From: Candidatus Thermodiscus eudorianus
GTDB taxonomy: Archaea > Thermoproteota > Thermoprotei_A > Sulfolobales > Acidilobaceae
Reading direction: 5' to 3'
NCBI GenBank assembly: GCA_015521085.1
Contig: WAOW01000010.1
Span: 1-64,000 of the forward strand
Length of the DNA stretch: 64,000 nucleotides
Of this stretch, positions 1-7,336 are shown piece after piece. Made by a program: the position numbers and the translations under genes. Each line of letters begins with the position of its first letter. Within the stretch, counting starts at the first letter, position 1. Under the pieces are notes generated by a model, which did not search any database, had not been told where the DNA came from, and saw only the letters and a program-made list of their open reading frames with translations.

Positions 1-1
1 G

Positions 2-868
2 ACCATGGGTATGCGGTACCTGAAGATGGCCCTAGGCGACAACTTCGTCATGGTCATACCGGCTGGCTGTAGCAGTGTCATCCAAGGCATATCTCCCAGG
101 TCAGGGATATACGCGCCCGTACTCAACACAGTGTTCGCCGCTGCAGCGGCGGCTGCTGCAGGCATGAAGGCTGGCTTCGAATCCATCGGGAAGAAGGATG
201 TAGAGGTAGTCGTGTGGGCTGGCGACGGTGGGACCGGTGATATAGGTTTCCAGGCTCTAAGCGGTGCCGCCGAGAGAAACGACGACATACTCTATATCTG
301 TGTGGACAACGAGGCATACATGAACACCGGCATCCAGAGGAGCAGCCTAACACCCTACGGAGCATGGACCACTACCACGTGGACCGGGAAGAGGGAGCAC
401 AAGAAGAACATCCCCCTAATACTCATAGCACACGGAGTCAGGTATGTGGCCACAGCCTCCGTCGGATACCCCACGGATGTCATAGACAAGATCAAGAAGG
501 CGTCAAAGATAAGGGGCTTCAAATACATACACCTCCTATCACCATGTCCCGTCGGGTGGAGATTCGACCCAGCGCTAACAGGAGAGATAGGCCAGCTAGC
601 CGTGAAGACAGGCCTCTTCCCACTATTCGAGTACGTAGACGGGAAATTCCAGTTGTCGCCAATAGGGAGGCGGTACAAGGATCCCTCCAAGCGAGTCCCC
701 GTAATAGAGTACTTGAAGCTTCAGGGCAGGTTCAAGCACCTGCTTAACAAGCCCGAGGAAATCAAGAAGATAGAAGAATACATAGACAGTATCTGGTATA
801 TGATCGACGTGCTAGAAAACGCCTTCGACCCCAAGAAGGAAGCCGAAAGACTCCTAAGAGCACTCTAA
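2..868 (+). CDS. porB: 2-oxoacid (pyruvate):ferredoxin oxidoreductase, beta subunit, 5'-truncated
   Basis: This is the thiamine-diphosphate-binding subunit that oxidatively decarboxylates pyruvate or a related 2-oxoacid to acyl-CoA and reduces ferredoxin in the cytoplasm. The visible chain shows the PAGCSS segment near the start, the GDGGTGDIGFQA cofactor motif about 73 residues in, and the matching DNEAYMNTG segment about 30 residues later. The family's N-terminal CPGCG cysteine motif just before the MRYL segment is missing, and the frame is open to the window edge, so ATG 5 is internal and the gene starts upstream. The alpha, gamma and delta subunits are presumably upstream. Substrate specificity (pyruvate versus another 2-oxoacid) cannot be told from this subunit. 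Confidence 0.9.
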   Translation, partial: TMGMRYLKMALGDNFVMVIPAGCSSVIQGISPRSGIYAPVLNTVFAAAAAAAAGMKAGFESIGKKDVEVVVWAGDGGTGDIGFQALSGAAERNDDILYICVDNEAYMNTGIQRSSLTPYGAWTTTTWTGKREHKKNIPLILIAHGVRYVATASVGYPTDVIDKIKKASKIRGFKYIHLLSPCPVGWRFDPALTGEIGQLAVKTGLFPLFEYVDGKFQLSPIGRRYKDPSKRVPVIEYLKLQGRFKHLLNKPEEIKKIEEYIDSIWYMIDVLENAFDPKKEAERLLRAL

Positions 869-967
869 AACACCACACCCATAATCCCGCACCATTTCTC
901 CTACCCCAAAGTCCTCCCTGGAGGTAAAGTTGATAAACTCGCTGAATCAATTTCAAAGGGCATGGAC

Positions 968-1044
968 GGGCCGGTAGCTCAGCCTGGAAGAGCGCTCGGC
1001 TTGCACCCGAGAGGCCCCGGGTTCAAATCCCGGCCGGTCCACCA
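968..1044 (+). tRNA. tRNA-Ala (TGC), CCA encoded
   Basis: Full cloverleaf: acceptor GGGCCGG (968-974) pairs with CCGGTCC with one G-U pair, D-stem GCTC/GAGC, anticodon stem CTCGG/CCGAG with loop CTTGCAC (anticodon TGC), T-arm CCGGG-TTCAAAT-CCCGG, discriminator A at 1041 and an encoded CCA at 1042-1044. No intron. It lies 100 bp after the oxidoreductase gene. Confidence 0.95.
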
Positions 1045-1199
1045 ATTCAACCCCATAGTTTAGCGGTGCTTGTGATTCTCAGCAATACTCGATAATTCAA
1101 AAACGCCTAATCATTATCATTATTATCAGATCCTGAAGCGGTCCTAAGCCAACTCTGAGTGATTGGCATCTAGAACCCTCAATTCAACTCCTAACGTTG

Positions 1200-1661
1200 T
1201 TATTCCTCTACAAGCGAAGCTACTACGTCGTATAGGCTTGGGTCCCGTTCTTTTAACCGATCGAGACTCCAGGGCAGCCATCCGCCTTGTGACACGCTTC
1301 TCAGGACGTTGCGTATCCACGAGTCGTATATCTTAGAGCAATTATTAAAGTTCTTACAGCTATTTTGGATAAATTGTTTCACGGCCAGGAGCGCCTCATC
1401 AATATCCAATCTCTTCACGTTAACAAGATACCTGGAGATAACATAGAGAATTAGCCGGGCTCTCCCGTCAGGGACGCCCTTCTCGATAATCCTCTCAACC
1501 CAGGAATACCGCTCTAAGAGTCTCCTGTAACCGCGCGGCGCCTCGCATAACCTGGGGTCGCTGCACATCTCTGATAGGAAGCGTCTCACAGCCTCTCTAC
1601 AGGCCTCCTCGCCTTCAAGACAAGCCTCGACAAGGCCGCGGTAGGCTTCAGCCAACACCAC
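1200..1661 (-). CDS. PriX-like primase accessory protein (tentative)
   Basis: A 153-residue protein from a GTG start at 1661. The C-terminal half (a GRARLILYVISRYLVNVK segment, then a block with KIYDSWIRNVL and SLDRLKERDP) resembles, from memory, PriX, the third small subunit of crenarchaeal primase related to the C-terminal domain of PriL; the size also fits. The frame stays open to an ATG at 1754, but that would run through the tRNA-Gln gene (1733-1844). The GTG at 1661 lies about 33 bp downstream of a TTTAATAA box (about 1690-1698), fitting leaderless transcription. If the family call is wrong it is a conserved hypothetical protein. No primase genes are adjacent. Confidence 0.5.
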   Translation of the reverse strand: MVLAEAYRGLVEACLEGEEACREAVRRFLSEMCSDPRLCEAPRGYRRLLERYSWVERIIEKGVPDGRARLILYVISRYLVNVKRLDIDEALLAVKQFIQNSCKNFNNCSKIYDSWIRNVLRSVSQGGWLPWSLDRLKERDPSLYDVVASLVEE

Positions 1662-1687
1662 ACCCTGTAGAGGGATCGGGCATGTAA

Positions 1688-1700
1688 TCCTTATTAAACC
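1688..1700. promoter_or_regulatory. Shared TATA box between PriX-like gene and tRNA-Gln
   Basis: CCTTATTAAACC reads as a TATA box on both strands. On the minus strand it sits about 33 bp before GTG 1661. On the plus strand it lies about 39 bp before the tRNA-Gln 5' end, leaving room for a short 5' leader. Inferred from spacing only. Confidence 0.5.
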
Positions 1701-1732
1701 AGGAGTGGCGAGATAATCTATCTGGGATGGAT

Positions 1733-1844
1733 AGCCGGGTCGTCTAGCGGCCAAGGATGCGGGGCTCTGGATAACGGCTCCCCTGGCTGGGGGGTCGTTA
1801 GGGGATCCCCCGTGACCGGGGTTCGAATCCCCGCCCGGCTACCA
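1733..1844 (+). tRNA. tRNA-Gln (CTG) with 36-nt intron
   Basis: Acceptor AGCCGGG (1733-1739) pairs with CCCGGCT (1834-1840). The T-arm is CGGGG-TTCGAAT-CCCCG, discriminator A is at 1841 and CCA is encoded at 1842-1844. The anticodon stem CGGGG (1760-1764) is followed by C-T-CTG-G, giving anticodon CTG, and its partner CCCCG lies at 1808-1812. A 36-nt insertion (1771-1806) separates positions 37 and 38, the canonical archaeal intron site cut by the splicing endonuclease. Exact intron edges assume the canonical site. Confidence 0.9.
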
Positions 1845-1950
1845 CCAAAATCCTAAACCCTATGCGATAGGCGCCTGTGACCGTAAAAGCTAAAACACTA
1901 GTGGGATGATCCATTAGTCAATCGAATAGCAACCCTCTTGCAGGGGGTGA

Positions 1951-2027
1951 GGGCCCGTAGCTCAGCCCGGTAGAGCGCCCGGCTGATAACCGGGCGGTCG
2001 GGGGTTCGAATCCCCCCGGGCCCACCA
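1951..2027 (+). tRNA. tRNA-Ile (GAT), CCA encoded
   Basis: Acceptor GGGCCCG/CGGGCCC, D-stem GCTC/GAGC, anticodon stem CCCGG/CCGGG around loop CTGATAA (anticodon GAT), T-arm GGGGG-TTCGAAT-CCCCC, discriminator A at 2024 and encoded CCA. No intron. It lies about 105 bp downstream of tRNA-Gln; whether the two are co-transcribed is unknown. Confidence 0.95.
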
Positions 2028-2218
2028 ACAGAGGCGGTTGAATGGCCCGGGTCTTCTTACGTGGAGCCGCTCACAGATTCTACTCTTATCTATTGTCTGT
2101 ATAGTTATATTGATTTTCGCCAAATCTGGCCTGGTAGAGTATGTTTTGACGATCTTGGAGCCTATCATTAAGAAACTAATATAACATAGCGGCGTAACCA
2201 TACTACTGGGGAAGGATT

Positions 2219-2953
2219 ATGGTTATCGCCATGATCTTGGCTGGTGGTTATGGGAAGAGGCTTAGGCCCCTGACGCTGGAGATACCGAAGCCCCTAGTGA
2301 AGGTTGGCGACAAGGCTGTTATCGAGTATCAGATAGAGTGGCTCAAGTATTATGGAATTGACGAGATAGTCGTGCTAGCCGGTTATCTCAAGGAGAAAAT
2401 CATAGAACACCTTGGAAGCGGGTTGAAGTATGGAGTCTCTATAACCTACGTTGTAGAGGACGAGCCCCTGGGTACTGGGGGGGCCTTGAAGAACGCCAGC
2501 AGTATAATAAAGCGTGGCGAGACCGTTGTCATCGTCAATGGAGACGTGATAACGAACCTCGACCCGATAAAACTAGTAGAGGACGTCAAGAGCAGAGAGG
2601 TCATAGCCACCATCGCCGCGGTCCCGCTGAGGAGTCCCTACGGTATCCTATCCATTAACGAGGACAAGAGGCTGATCGTCGATTTCAAGGAGAAGCCGGT
2701 GTTACACGAGTACTGGATAAACGGTGGGGTCTATGCGTTCAAGTCCGACATTGTAGAGTATCTGCCGGAGTACGGTGATATCGAGAAGACGGCGTTCCCG
2801 GAGTTGGCTGCGAGGGGCTTGCTCGGCGTGATAAAGTACAACACGCCTCCATACTATTGGAAGTCGATCGACACTCACAAGGACTTGGAAGAGGCTGCTA
2901 AGGAGTTGCAGGCTATTGGCGGGTTACTGGGCAGTCTATCGGGAAGGTCCTAG
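2219..2953 (+). CDS. Sugar-phosphate nucleotidyltransferase (NDP-sugar pyrophosphorylase)
   Basis: A 244-residue cytoplasmic enzyme that joins a nucleoside triphosphate and a sugar 1-phosphate to give an NDP-sugar and pyrophosphate, feeding glycan and glycolipid synthesis. The N-terminal signature AMILAGGYGKRLRPLT with a later PKPLVKV segment is the nucleotide-binding loop. DEPLGTGGAL (about 81-90) and VNGDV (about 106-110, metal-binding Asp) follow, and EKP with NGGVYAF lies further on. There is no C-terminal left-handed beta-helix, so it is the short mannose-1-phosphate guanylyltransferase-like or glucose-1-phosphate type; the substrate cannot be decided. A TATA-like TAATATAACA lies about 35 bp upstream of the ATG. 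Confidence 0.85.
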   Translation: MVIAMILAGGYGKRLRPLTLEIPKPLVKVGDKAVIEYQIEWLKYYGIDEIVVLAGYLKEKIIEHLGSGLKYGVSITYVVEDEPLGTGGALKNASSIIKRGETVVIVNGDVITNLDPIKLVEDVKSREVIATIAAVPLRSPYGILSINEDKRLIVDFKEKPVLHEYWINGGVYAFKSDIVEYLPEYGDIEKTAFPELAARGLLGVIKYNTPPYYWKSIDTHKDLEEAAKELQAIGGLLGSLSGRS

Positions 2954-2962
2954 TATTCCCCT

Positions 2963-3241
2963 CTACTCTCCGTATTCTCCCAGCTGGTCTAGCACGAGCT
3001 CATAGTACTCTTCCTTGGCACTCTCCAGGTCCTCTGGGCTACCCTGCGTCTTCCTAACCTGGCTGACTACCTTTGTGGTCACGACCTTGTGCTTCTCGTC
3101 GGCCTTCCTGACAACCCTATACTTCTCTAGGTCCTTCTCAGTAGCCTCCATCTCATACCCGCATCTGCGGCATTTCAGGTAGATCTTGTCTCCTTTCTTT
3201 ATGGGGAACATGGGGCCGCCGCACTTAGGACAGTACTTCAT
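2963..3241 (-). CDS. TFS/RpoM-like zinc-ribbon protein lacking the C-terminal ribbon
   Basis: A 92-residue protein whose first 30 residues are an N-terminal zinc ribbon (CPKC near residue 4 and CRRC near residue 24), as in archaeal TFS, RpoM and Rpb9. Ordinary TFS is about 110 residues and ends in a second zinc ribbon whose acidic hairpin drives RNA cleavage in the polymerase. Here the rest is a charged linker and an acidic tail with no Cys and no Asp-Glu hairpin. It may bind RNA polymerase through the N-ribbon alone, without cleavage stimulation, or be an unrelated one-ribbon protein. It has a plausible TATA box (AAATATAAG on its strand, about 3300-3312). Confidence 0.65.
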   Translation of the reverse strand: MKYCPKCGGPMFPIKKGDKIYLKCRRCGYEMEATEKDLEKYRVVRKADEKHKVVTTKVVSQVRKTQGSPEDLESAKEEYYELVLDQLGEYGE

Positions 3242-3334
3242 TCTACACCACCCTTAGATCGAGTTTCTAACGGCCAAAACGGCATAGAATGATAGGAGCT
3301 TATATTTCTTTGGGTCGGGCGCCCTAGAAGGGTC

Positions 3335-4453
3335 TTAGATAAGAGATAGGAAACTAGTCCCTCTTCCGCCACGGTACTCTCCCTTGATATTGAGCTTGTA
3401 GCCACAACGGGGACAGGTGTTTCCCTTCTCTAGTTTCCAGGAGACTATGGTGAAGCCTATCCTCTCTATGACTCGGTAGCCGCATTTCGGACAGTACGTG
3501 TGCTCTAGGGGGTGGGGGGCGACGTTTCCTATGTAAACATGGACTAGGCCCTCGTCCATTGCTATACTGGCTAGCTTCTCCAACGTCTCCAAAGGCGTTG
3601 GCGGGTAGTCCATCATCTTGTAGTCGGGGTGGAACCTCAGGAGGTGGAATGGCGTCTCCGGGCCAAGGTTCTCCACTATCCATTTCGATAGCCTACGTAC
3701 ATCCTCTTCCCTATCCCCGACCCTGGGTATGACGAGGTTTGTTATCTCTATGAACCATCCATTGTCCTTCATCGCGAGTATAGTGTTGAAGATCTTCTCC
3801 GGGTCTAGAACGCCTATAAACTTCCTGTAGAACTCCCTGTTGCCCCCACCCTTGAAGTCAACTGTAGCTGCATCCATTAACCCCCCTATCTCGTCTATCG
3901 CTTCGGGCGTGGCATAGCCGTTGGTAACCATCGTATTAAACAGGCCGTGCTTCTTAGCTAGCTTCGAGGTATCATACATGAACTCGAAGAAGATAGTCGG
4001 CTCGTTATAGGTATAGGAGATTCCGTCGGCGCCGTACTCTAAGGCCGCATCTACTACCTCCTCCGGGGTCCTGTAGACTCCATACAGGCCCTTCTCTAGC
4101 CTGCTCTGGCTGATAACCCAGTTCTGGCAGAATTTGCAGAAGAAGTTGCATCCAACCGTGGATATGCTAAGCACCCTGCTCCCCGGGTAGAAGTGGTAGA
4201 GGGGCTTCTTCTCTATGGGATCCACATTCATAGCAGTCAACAAACCGTAGACCAGCGTGTAGAGCTTACCGTCTATGTTCTTCCTCACGCCACAAGCCCC
4301 GTAACGGCCCGGAGCTATGACGCACCTCTTCTCGCACAGGTTACACTTGACCCATCCAGGCCTATCGGGCACAGGTTCCCATAATGCCGCTGGCCTCACA
4401 TTGGGCCTAGCTAGCGTGCTAATCCTCCTACCAGCTGGCTTGGATGGAACCAT
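3335..4453 (-). CDS. Radical SAM enzyme of the AmmeMemoRadiSam (PflA-like) family
   Basis: A 372-residue radical SAM protein. It carries the cluster motif CNFFCKFC (Cys 102, 106, 109), an N-terminal four-Cys set (CNLCEKRC and AC, 37-54) and a C-terminal zinc-ribbon-like pair (CPKC near 321, CPRC near 347). Length and layout match the archaeal enzyme that usually accompanies AMMECR1 and Memo proteins; neither partner is in this window. The substrate is not known to me, though a glycyl-radical-activase-like or protein-modifying role has been proposed for the family. The start overlaps the end of the upstream paralogue by 43 bp, so the two are probably co-transcribed and translationally coupled. 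Confidence 0.85.
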   Translation of the reverse strand: MVPSKPAGRRISTLARPNVRPAALWEPVPDRPGWVKCNLCEKRCVIAPGRYGACGVRKNIDGKLYTLVYGLLTAMNVDPIEKKPLYHFYPGSRVLSISTVGCNFFCKFCQNWVISQSRLEKGLYGVYRTPEEVVDAALEYGADGISYTYNEPTIFFEFMYDTSKLAKKHGLFNTMVTNGYATPEAIDEIGGLMDAATVDFKGGGNREFYRKFIGVLDPEKIFNTILAMKDNGWFIEITNLVIPRVGDREEDVRRLSKWIVENLGPETPFHLLRFHPDYKMMDYPPTPLETLEKLASIAMDEGLVHVYIGNVAPHPLEHTYCPKCGYRVIERIGFTIVSWKLEKGNTCPRCGYKLNIKGEYRGGRGTSFLSLI

Positions 4454-5397
4454 TTCACCCCGCCCTCCGTAGATAGTAGTAGTTGCTCGGGGGTCTTCTT
4501 CCTTATACGGCCTCTAAAGGCGAGCTTGTAACCGCACTTCCAGCATCTCTCATCGTCGAGGACCTCAAGGGCCCTTAACACGCCCTCGTCCCGTGAGGCT
4601 ATTGGAGCCTTGCATCTGGGACAGTATGTATCTAGTCTTGAGTATAGGTCATTGTGTATATAGACGTATGGCATCCTCCTCTTGAGCTCCTCGTACAGGT
4701 CCCTCAGGGGACCCCCTCCTTTATGGTCTTCGATGAACACGTGTACCGGCCTCTCGGAGCCACTTAGCGCTAGCACTAGTGGATGCAGCCTCCAGAAACT
4801 AGGCTCTTTTATGTAAGCCGATACCTCTATCCAGGGCTTCTCAACTTCTAGTAAATCATAGATCAGCCTTATGGCTTCACCTGGCACCGCCGGGTCGACC
4901 GAGTAGTCTTTCATGTAGTCTATTACCGCAAAGTCCAGTCTCTCCACTACGCTAGGGCTCGATAGACCCAGCGTACGGGCCCCCACGCGGAATCCGTGCC
5001 TCTTAAAGGCTTCAATTAAATCCAACAACTCGTCCTCTCCGAGCGAGTTCAACGGTTCTAGTCCGTCGAGGAATACGGCATCTACCCTCCACTGGCGCGC
5101 CTTATACAGGATCAGACTGGTATCAACGGGCATCAGGGCTAGCCGGCTTCCGTCGCCGAAGACGCATATTGGGAATCCTTCGCATTCGAACAGAGTGCCG
5201 GCGTGGCCGGCCAGGGCTATCCTGAGTATGACCCCGCCCGGAGTATAATGATATAGGGGTATCGCCTCGGCCGAGCTCAAGCCCAGCATCGCTACTGGAA
5301 TCATCGTGCTTCCTTGCTCTTCCCTTGGCACTACTCGGTTAACCTCCTCTAGGCTTACATGGGCGTCTACAGTTAATTTCCTTGACATCCCATACAT
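4411..5397 (-). CDS. Degenerate paralogue of the adjacent radical SAM enzyme (predicted non-radical pseudoenzyme)
   Basis: A 328-residue protein aligning by eye with its downstream neighbour. IPLYHYTPGG (46-55) matches KKPLYHFYPG, and the C-terminal VYIHNDLYSRLDTYCPRC then CWKCGYKLAFRGR matches VYIGN...YCPKC and CPRCGYKLNIKGE, so a zinc-ribbon-like tail is kept. The CxxxCxxC site is not: AGHAGTLFEC stands where VGCNFFCKFC should be, leaving one of three cluster cysteines, and the N-terminal four-Cys set is absent. It therefore should not assemble the SAM-cleaving cluster. It may be a partner subunit or scaffold for the active enzyme. ATG 5397 or ATG 5388 could be the start; its 5' end faces prs. 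Confidence 0.7.
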   Translation of the reverse strand: MYGMSRKLTVDAHVSLEEVNRVVPREEQGSTMIPVAMLGLSSAEAIPLYHYTPGGVILRIALAGHAGTLFECEGFPICVFGDGSRLALMPVDTSLILYKARQWRVDAVFLDGLEPLNSLGEDELLDLIEAFKRHGFRVGARTLGLSSPSVVERLDFAVIDYMKDYSVDPAVPGEAIRLIYDLLEVEKPWIEVSAYIKEPSFWRLHPLVLALSGSERPVHVFIEDHKGGGPLRDLYEELKRRMPYVYIHNDLYSRLDTYCPRCKAPIASRDEGVLRALEVLDDERCWKCGYKLAFRGRIRKKTPEQLLLSTEGGVKWFHPSQLVGGLAR

Positions 5398-5417
5398 TTG
5401 GAACAGGTGTGGGGTCT

Positions 5418-6305
5418 ATGGCCGTAATTATAGCGGGGCCGAGCCCTGCCAGCGCAGAGTTAGCCTGGAGCATCGCTGACGCCGCCGGCGTTAGAATAGT
5501 TGATCTGGACTGGAAGAGGTTCCCCGATGGAGAGCACTATGTACGTGTTAGAGGTGATGTACGGGGGGAGGATGTGTTCGTGGTTCAGACTATGAGTCCT
5601 CCTCAGAACGACTCCCTGGTTCAGGCGCTGCTACTCGCCGATGCAGCCATCGGTATGGGGGCTGAGAGGGTTCGATTGATAGCGCCGTACCTGGCTTATT
5701 CCAGGCAGGATAGGAGGTTTCTAGAAGGTGAGCCTGTGAGTGTTGAGGTAGTCTTGAAGAGTCTTAGATGTGCTGGCTATGACTGGCTCCTGACTGTCGA
5801 AGTCCACAAGGAGGAGTCGTTGAAGGCGTTCGATGGCGAGGCCTACAACCTTTCTCCGTACGAGTATATGGCTGGGAGGATCAATGTCAGAGGCGATATC
5901 CTTGTTCTCGCCCCTGATGTTGGGGCTCTCGATAGAGCCAGGCGTTTGGCCGGTGCGTTGGATGCGGAGTACGACTATCTGGTGAAGCACAGGGATCGTA
6001 TCACGGGGGAGATAGTGGTTGAGCCCAAGGAGATCCCTGCTCGGGGTAAGACGGTGGTTCTCGTTGATGATATCATAAGTACTGGGGGGACCCTGGCGAA
6101 GGCGGCCTCTATGCTTTTGAGCCAGGGAGCCGAGAGGATCTATGCCCTCGTTGCCCACGCGCTCATGGTGGGTGGGGCCCTGGAGAAGTTGTCTAGGGCT
6201 GGGATAACGAAGATCTATGCCGCGAACACGCTTCCAGCGAAGAGCCACGAGATTATAGAGTATGTCGATGTCGGGCCTCTAATAGCTGAGAGCCTCCCGG
6301 TGTAG
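5418..6305 (+). CDS. prs: Ribose-phosphate pyrophosphokinase (PRPP synthetase)
   Basis: A 295-residue enzyme that transfers pyrophosphate from ATP to ribose 5-phosphate, giving PRPP for purine, pyrimidine, histidine and tryptophan synthesis. It shows the RFPDGEHYVR segment, SRQDRRF of the ATP flexible loop, the VEVHKEE catalytic segment and the PRPP-binding loop VVLVDDIISTGGT near the C terminus. The frame is open to 5382, but ATG 5418 gives the usual MAVIIAGP N-terminus with a GGGG stretch just before it. It begins a tight block with the next two genes (3-bp gap). Confidence 0.93.
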   Translation: MAVIIAGPSPASAELAWSIADAAGVRIVDLDWKRFPDGEHYVRVRGDVRGEDVFVVQTMSPPQNDSLVQALLLADAAIGMGAERVRLIAPYLAYSRQDRRFLEGEPVSVEVVLKSLRCAGYDWLLTVEVHKEESLKAFDGEAYNLSPYEYMAGRINVRGDILVLAPDVGALDRARRLAGALDAEYDYLVKHRDRITGEIVVEPKEIPARGKTVVLVDDIISTGGTLAKAASMLLSQGAERIYALVAHALMVGGALEKLSRAGITKIYAANTLPAKSHEIIEYVDVGPLIAESLPV

Positions 6306-6308
6306 TTA

Positions 6309-7328
6309 ATGCCGGTGAAATCCTCTACTCTAGGGGAATACTATGCGTTGCTCAGCGGTGAGCATCCTAGGATGCCCCTGGCAGAGTTGCAGGCGCTATT
6401 AGAGACTAGGCTTGACGGGTACATTACGTTTTCCAGCGAGGGTATAGCGGTCTTCCACTCCACGAAGGATCCGACACCGTTGTCTTCGTGGGCTGGCTGG
6501 GTTAAGGAAGTTGGCAGAGTCTACGGGGTTGTCGAAGCTGAGTTCTCGGAGCTGATGGAGTTTGCGCATCGGCTACACGAGTCTGGGATAAGATTTAAAA
6601 GTATATATATTAAAAAATTTAGAGGATATTCCTGTCACGTGGACGGGAGGACTGTGAAGAATGCGTATAGAGTACTACTGAACGCGGGGGCTTCTAGAGA
6701 CCTTAGGGTATTCATAACCGAGGGCATCTCGGTAATTGGAAGCGTTCTAGGTAGACAGGACACACGCGCCTTCAATTCCCGGAAGCCCGGTAAGAGGCCG
6801 TTCTTCAAACCAGGACCTCTAAGCCCACAGCTATCCCGGGTAATGGTTAACCTCTCACGGTTGAAGCCGGGTGATATCTTCCTAGATCCCTTCTGCGGTA
6901 CAGGCGGGTTCGTCATTGAAGCCTGCCTATTAGACGCCTCCCGGTGCATATGCGGCGATATAGCCCCCGAGATGGTTAGGGGCTCTGTAGTCAACATGAA
7001 GCACTTCAACCTCTATGACAGGGTAACCGTTCTAAGGCAGAACTCGGGGAGCATGCCCCTAAGCGATGAGAGCGTCGATGCCATTGCCACTGATCCCCCT
7101 TACGGACGGTCAACTACTACAGCTAGAAAAACCTATAGCGAATTGGTTAGAGGATTCCTAAGGGAGTCGTATCGTGTATTGAGGAGTGGGGGCTACATAG
7201 TGTACGCAGGCCCCTATAGGGAGGAACCCTGGAGGATCGCCGAGGAAGCTGGCTTCTCGGTTATCGACAGGTTCCACATGTACGTCCACTCGACTCTCAT
7301 AAGAGAGGTTGTCGTCGCTAGGAAGTGA
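6309..7328 (+). CDS. tRNA (guanine-10-N2)-methyltransferase, Trm-G10/Trm11 family
   Basis: A 339-residue protein with an N-terminal THUMP-type RNA-binding half and a C-terminal Rossmann methyltransferase. The SAM-binding motif is DPFCGTGGFVIEA (about residue 197) and the catalytic N6/N2-type motif is ATDPPYG (about 260), which methylates the exocyclic amino group of G10 in tRNA. THUMP plus DPPYG is diagnostic of this archaeal family. It starts 3 bp after prs and is followed by RNase Z, another tRNA-processing gene. A run of A/T around 6590-6620 encodes a basic Lys/Ile/Tyr stretch and is not a break in the frame. Confidence 0.88.
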   Translation: MPVKSSTLGEYYALLSGEHPRMPLAELQALLETRLDGYITFSSEGIAVFHSTKDPTPLSSWAGWVKEVGRVYGVVEAEFSELMEFAHRLHESGIRFKSIYIKKFRGYSCHVDGRTVKNAYRVLLNAGASRDLRVFITEGISVIGSVLGRQDTRAFNSRKPGKRPFFKPGPLSPQLSRVMVNLSRLKPGDIFLDPFCGTGGFVIEACLLDASRCICGDIAPEMVRGSVVNMKHFNLYDRVTVLRQNSGSMPLSDESVDAIATDPPYGRSTTTARKTYSELVRGFLRESYRVLRSGGYIVYAGPYREEPWRIAEEAGFSVIDRFHMYVHSTLIREVVVARK

Positions 7329-7336
7329 AACGGGGT

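Noticed and set aside
1662-1754. N-terminal extension of the PriX-like gene to ATG 1754
   Set aside because: It would code through the acceptor, D-arm and promoter of tRNA-Gln; GTG 1661 fits the TATA box and family size.
1962-2201. 79-codon minus-strand frame across tRNA-Ile
   Set aside because: It lies over the tRNA and has no start signal or protein-like composition.
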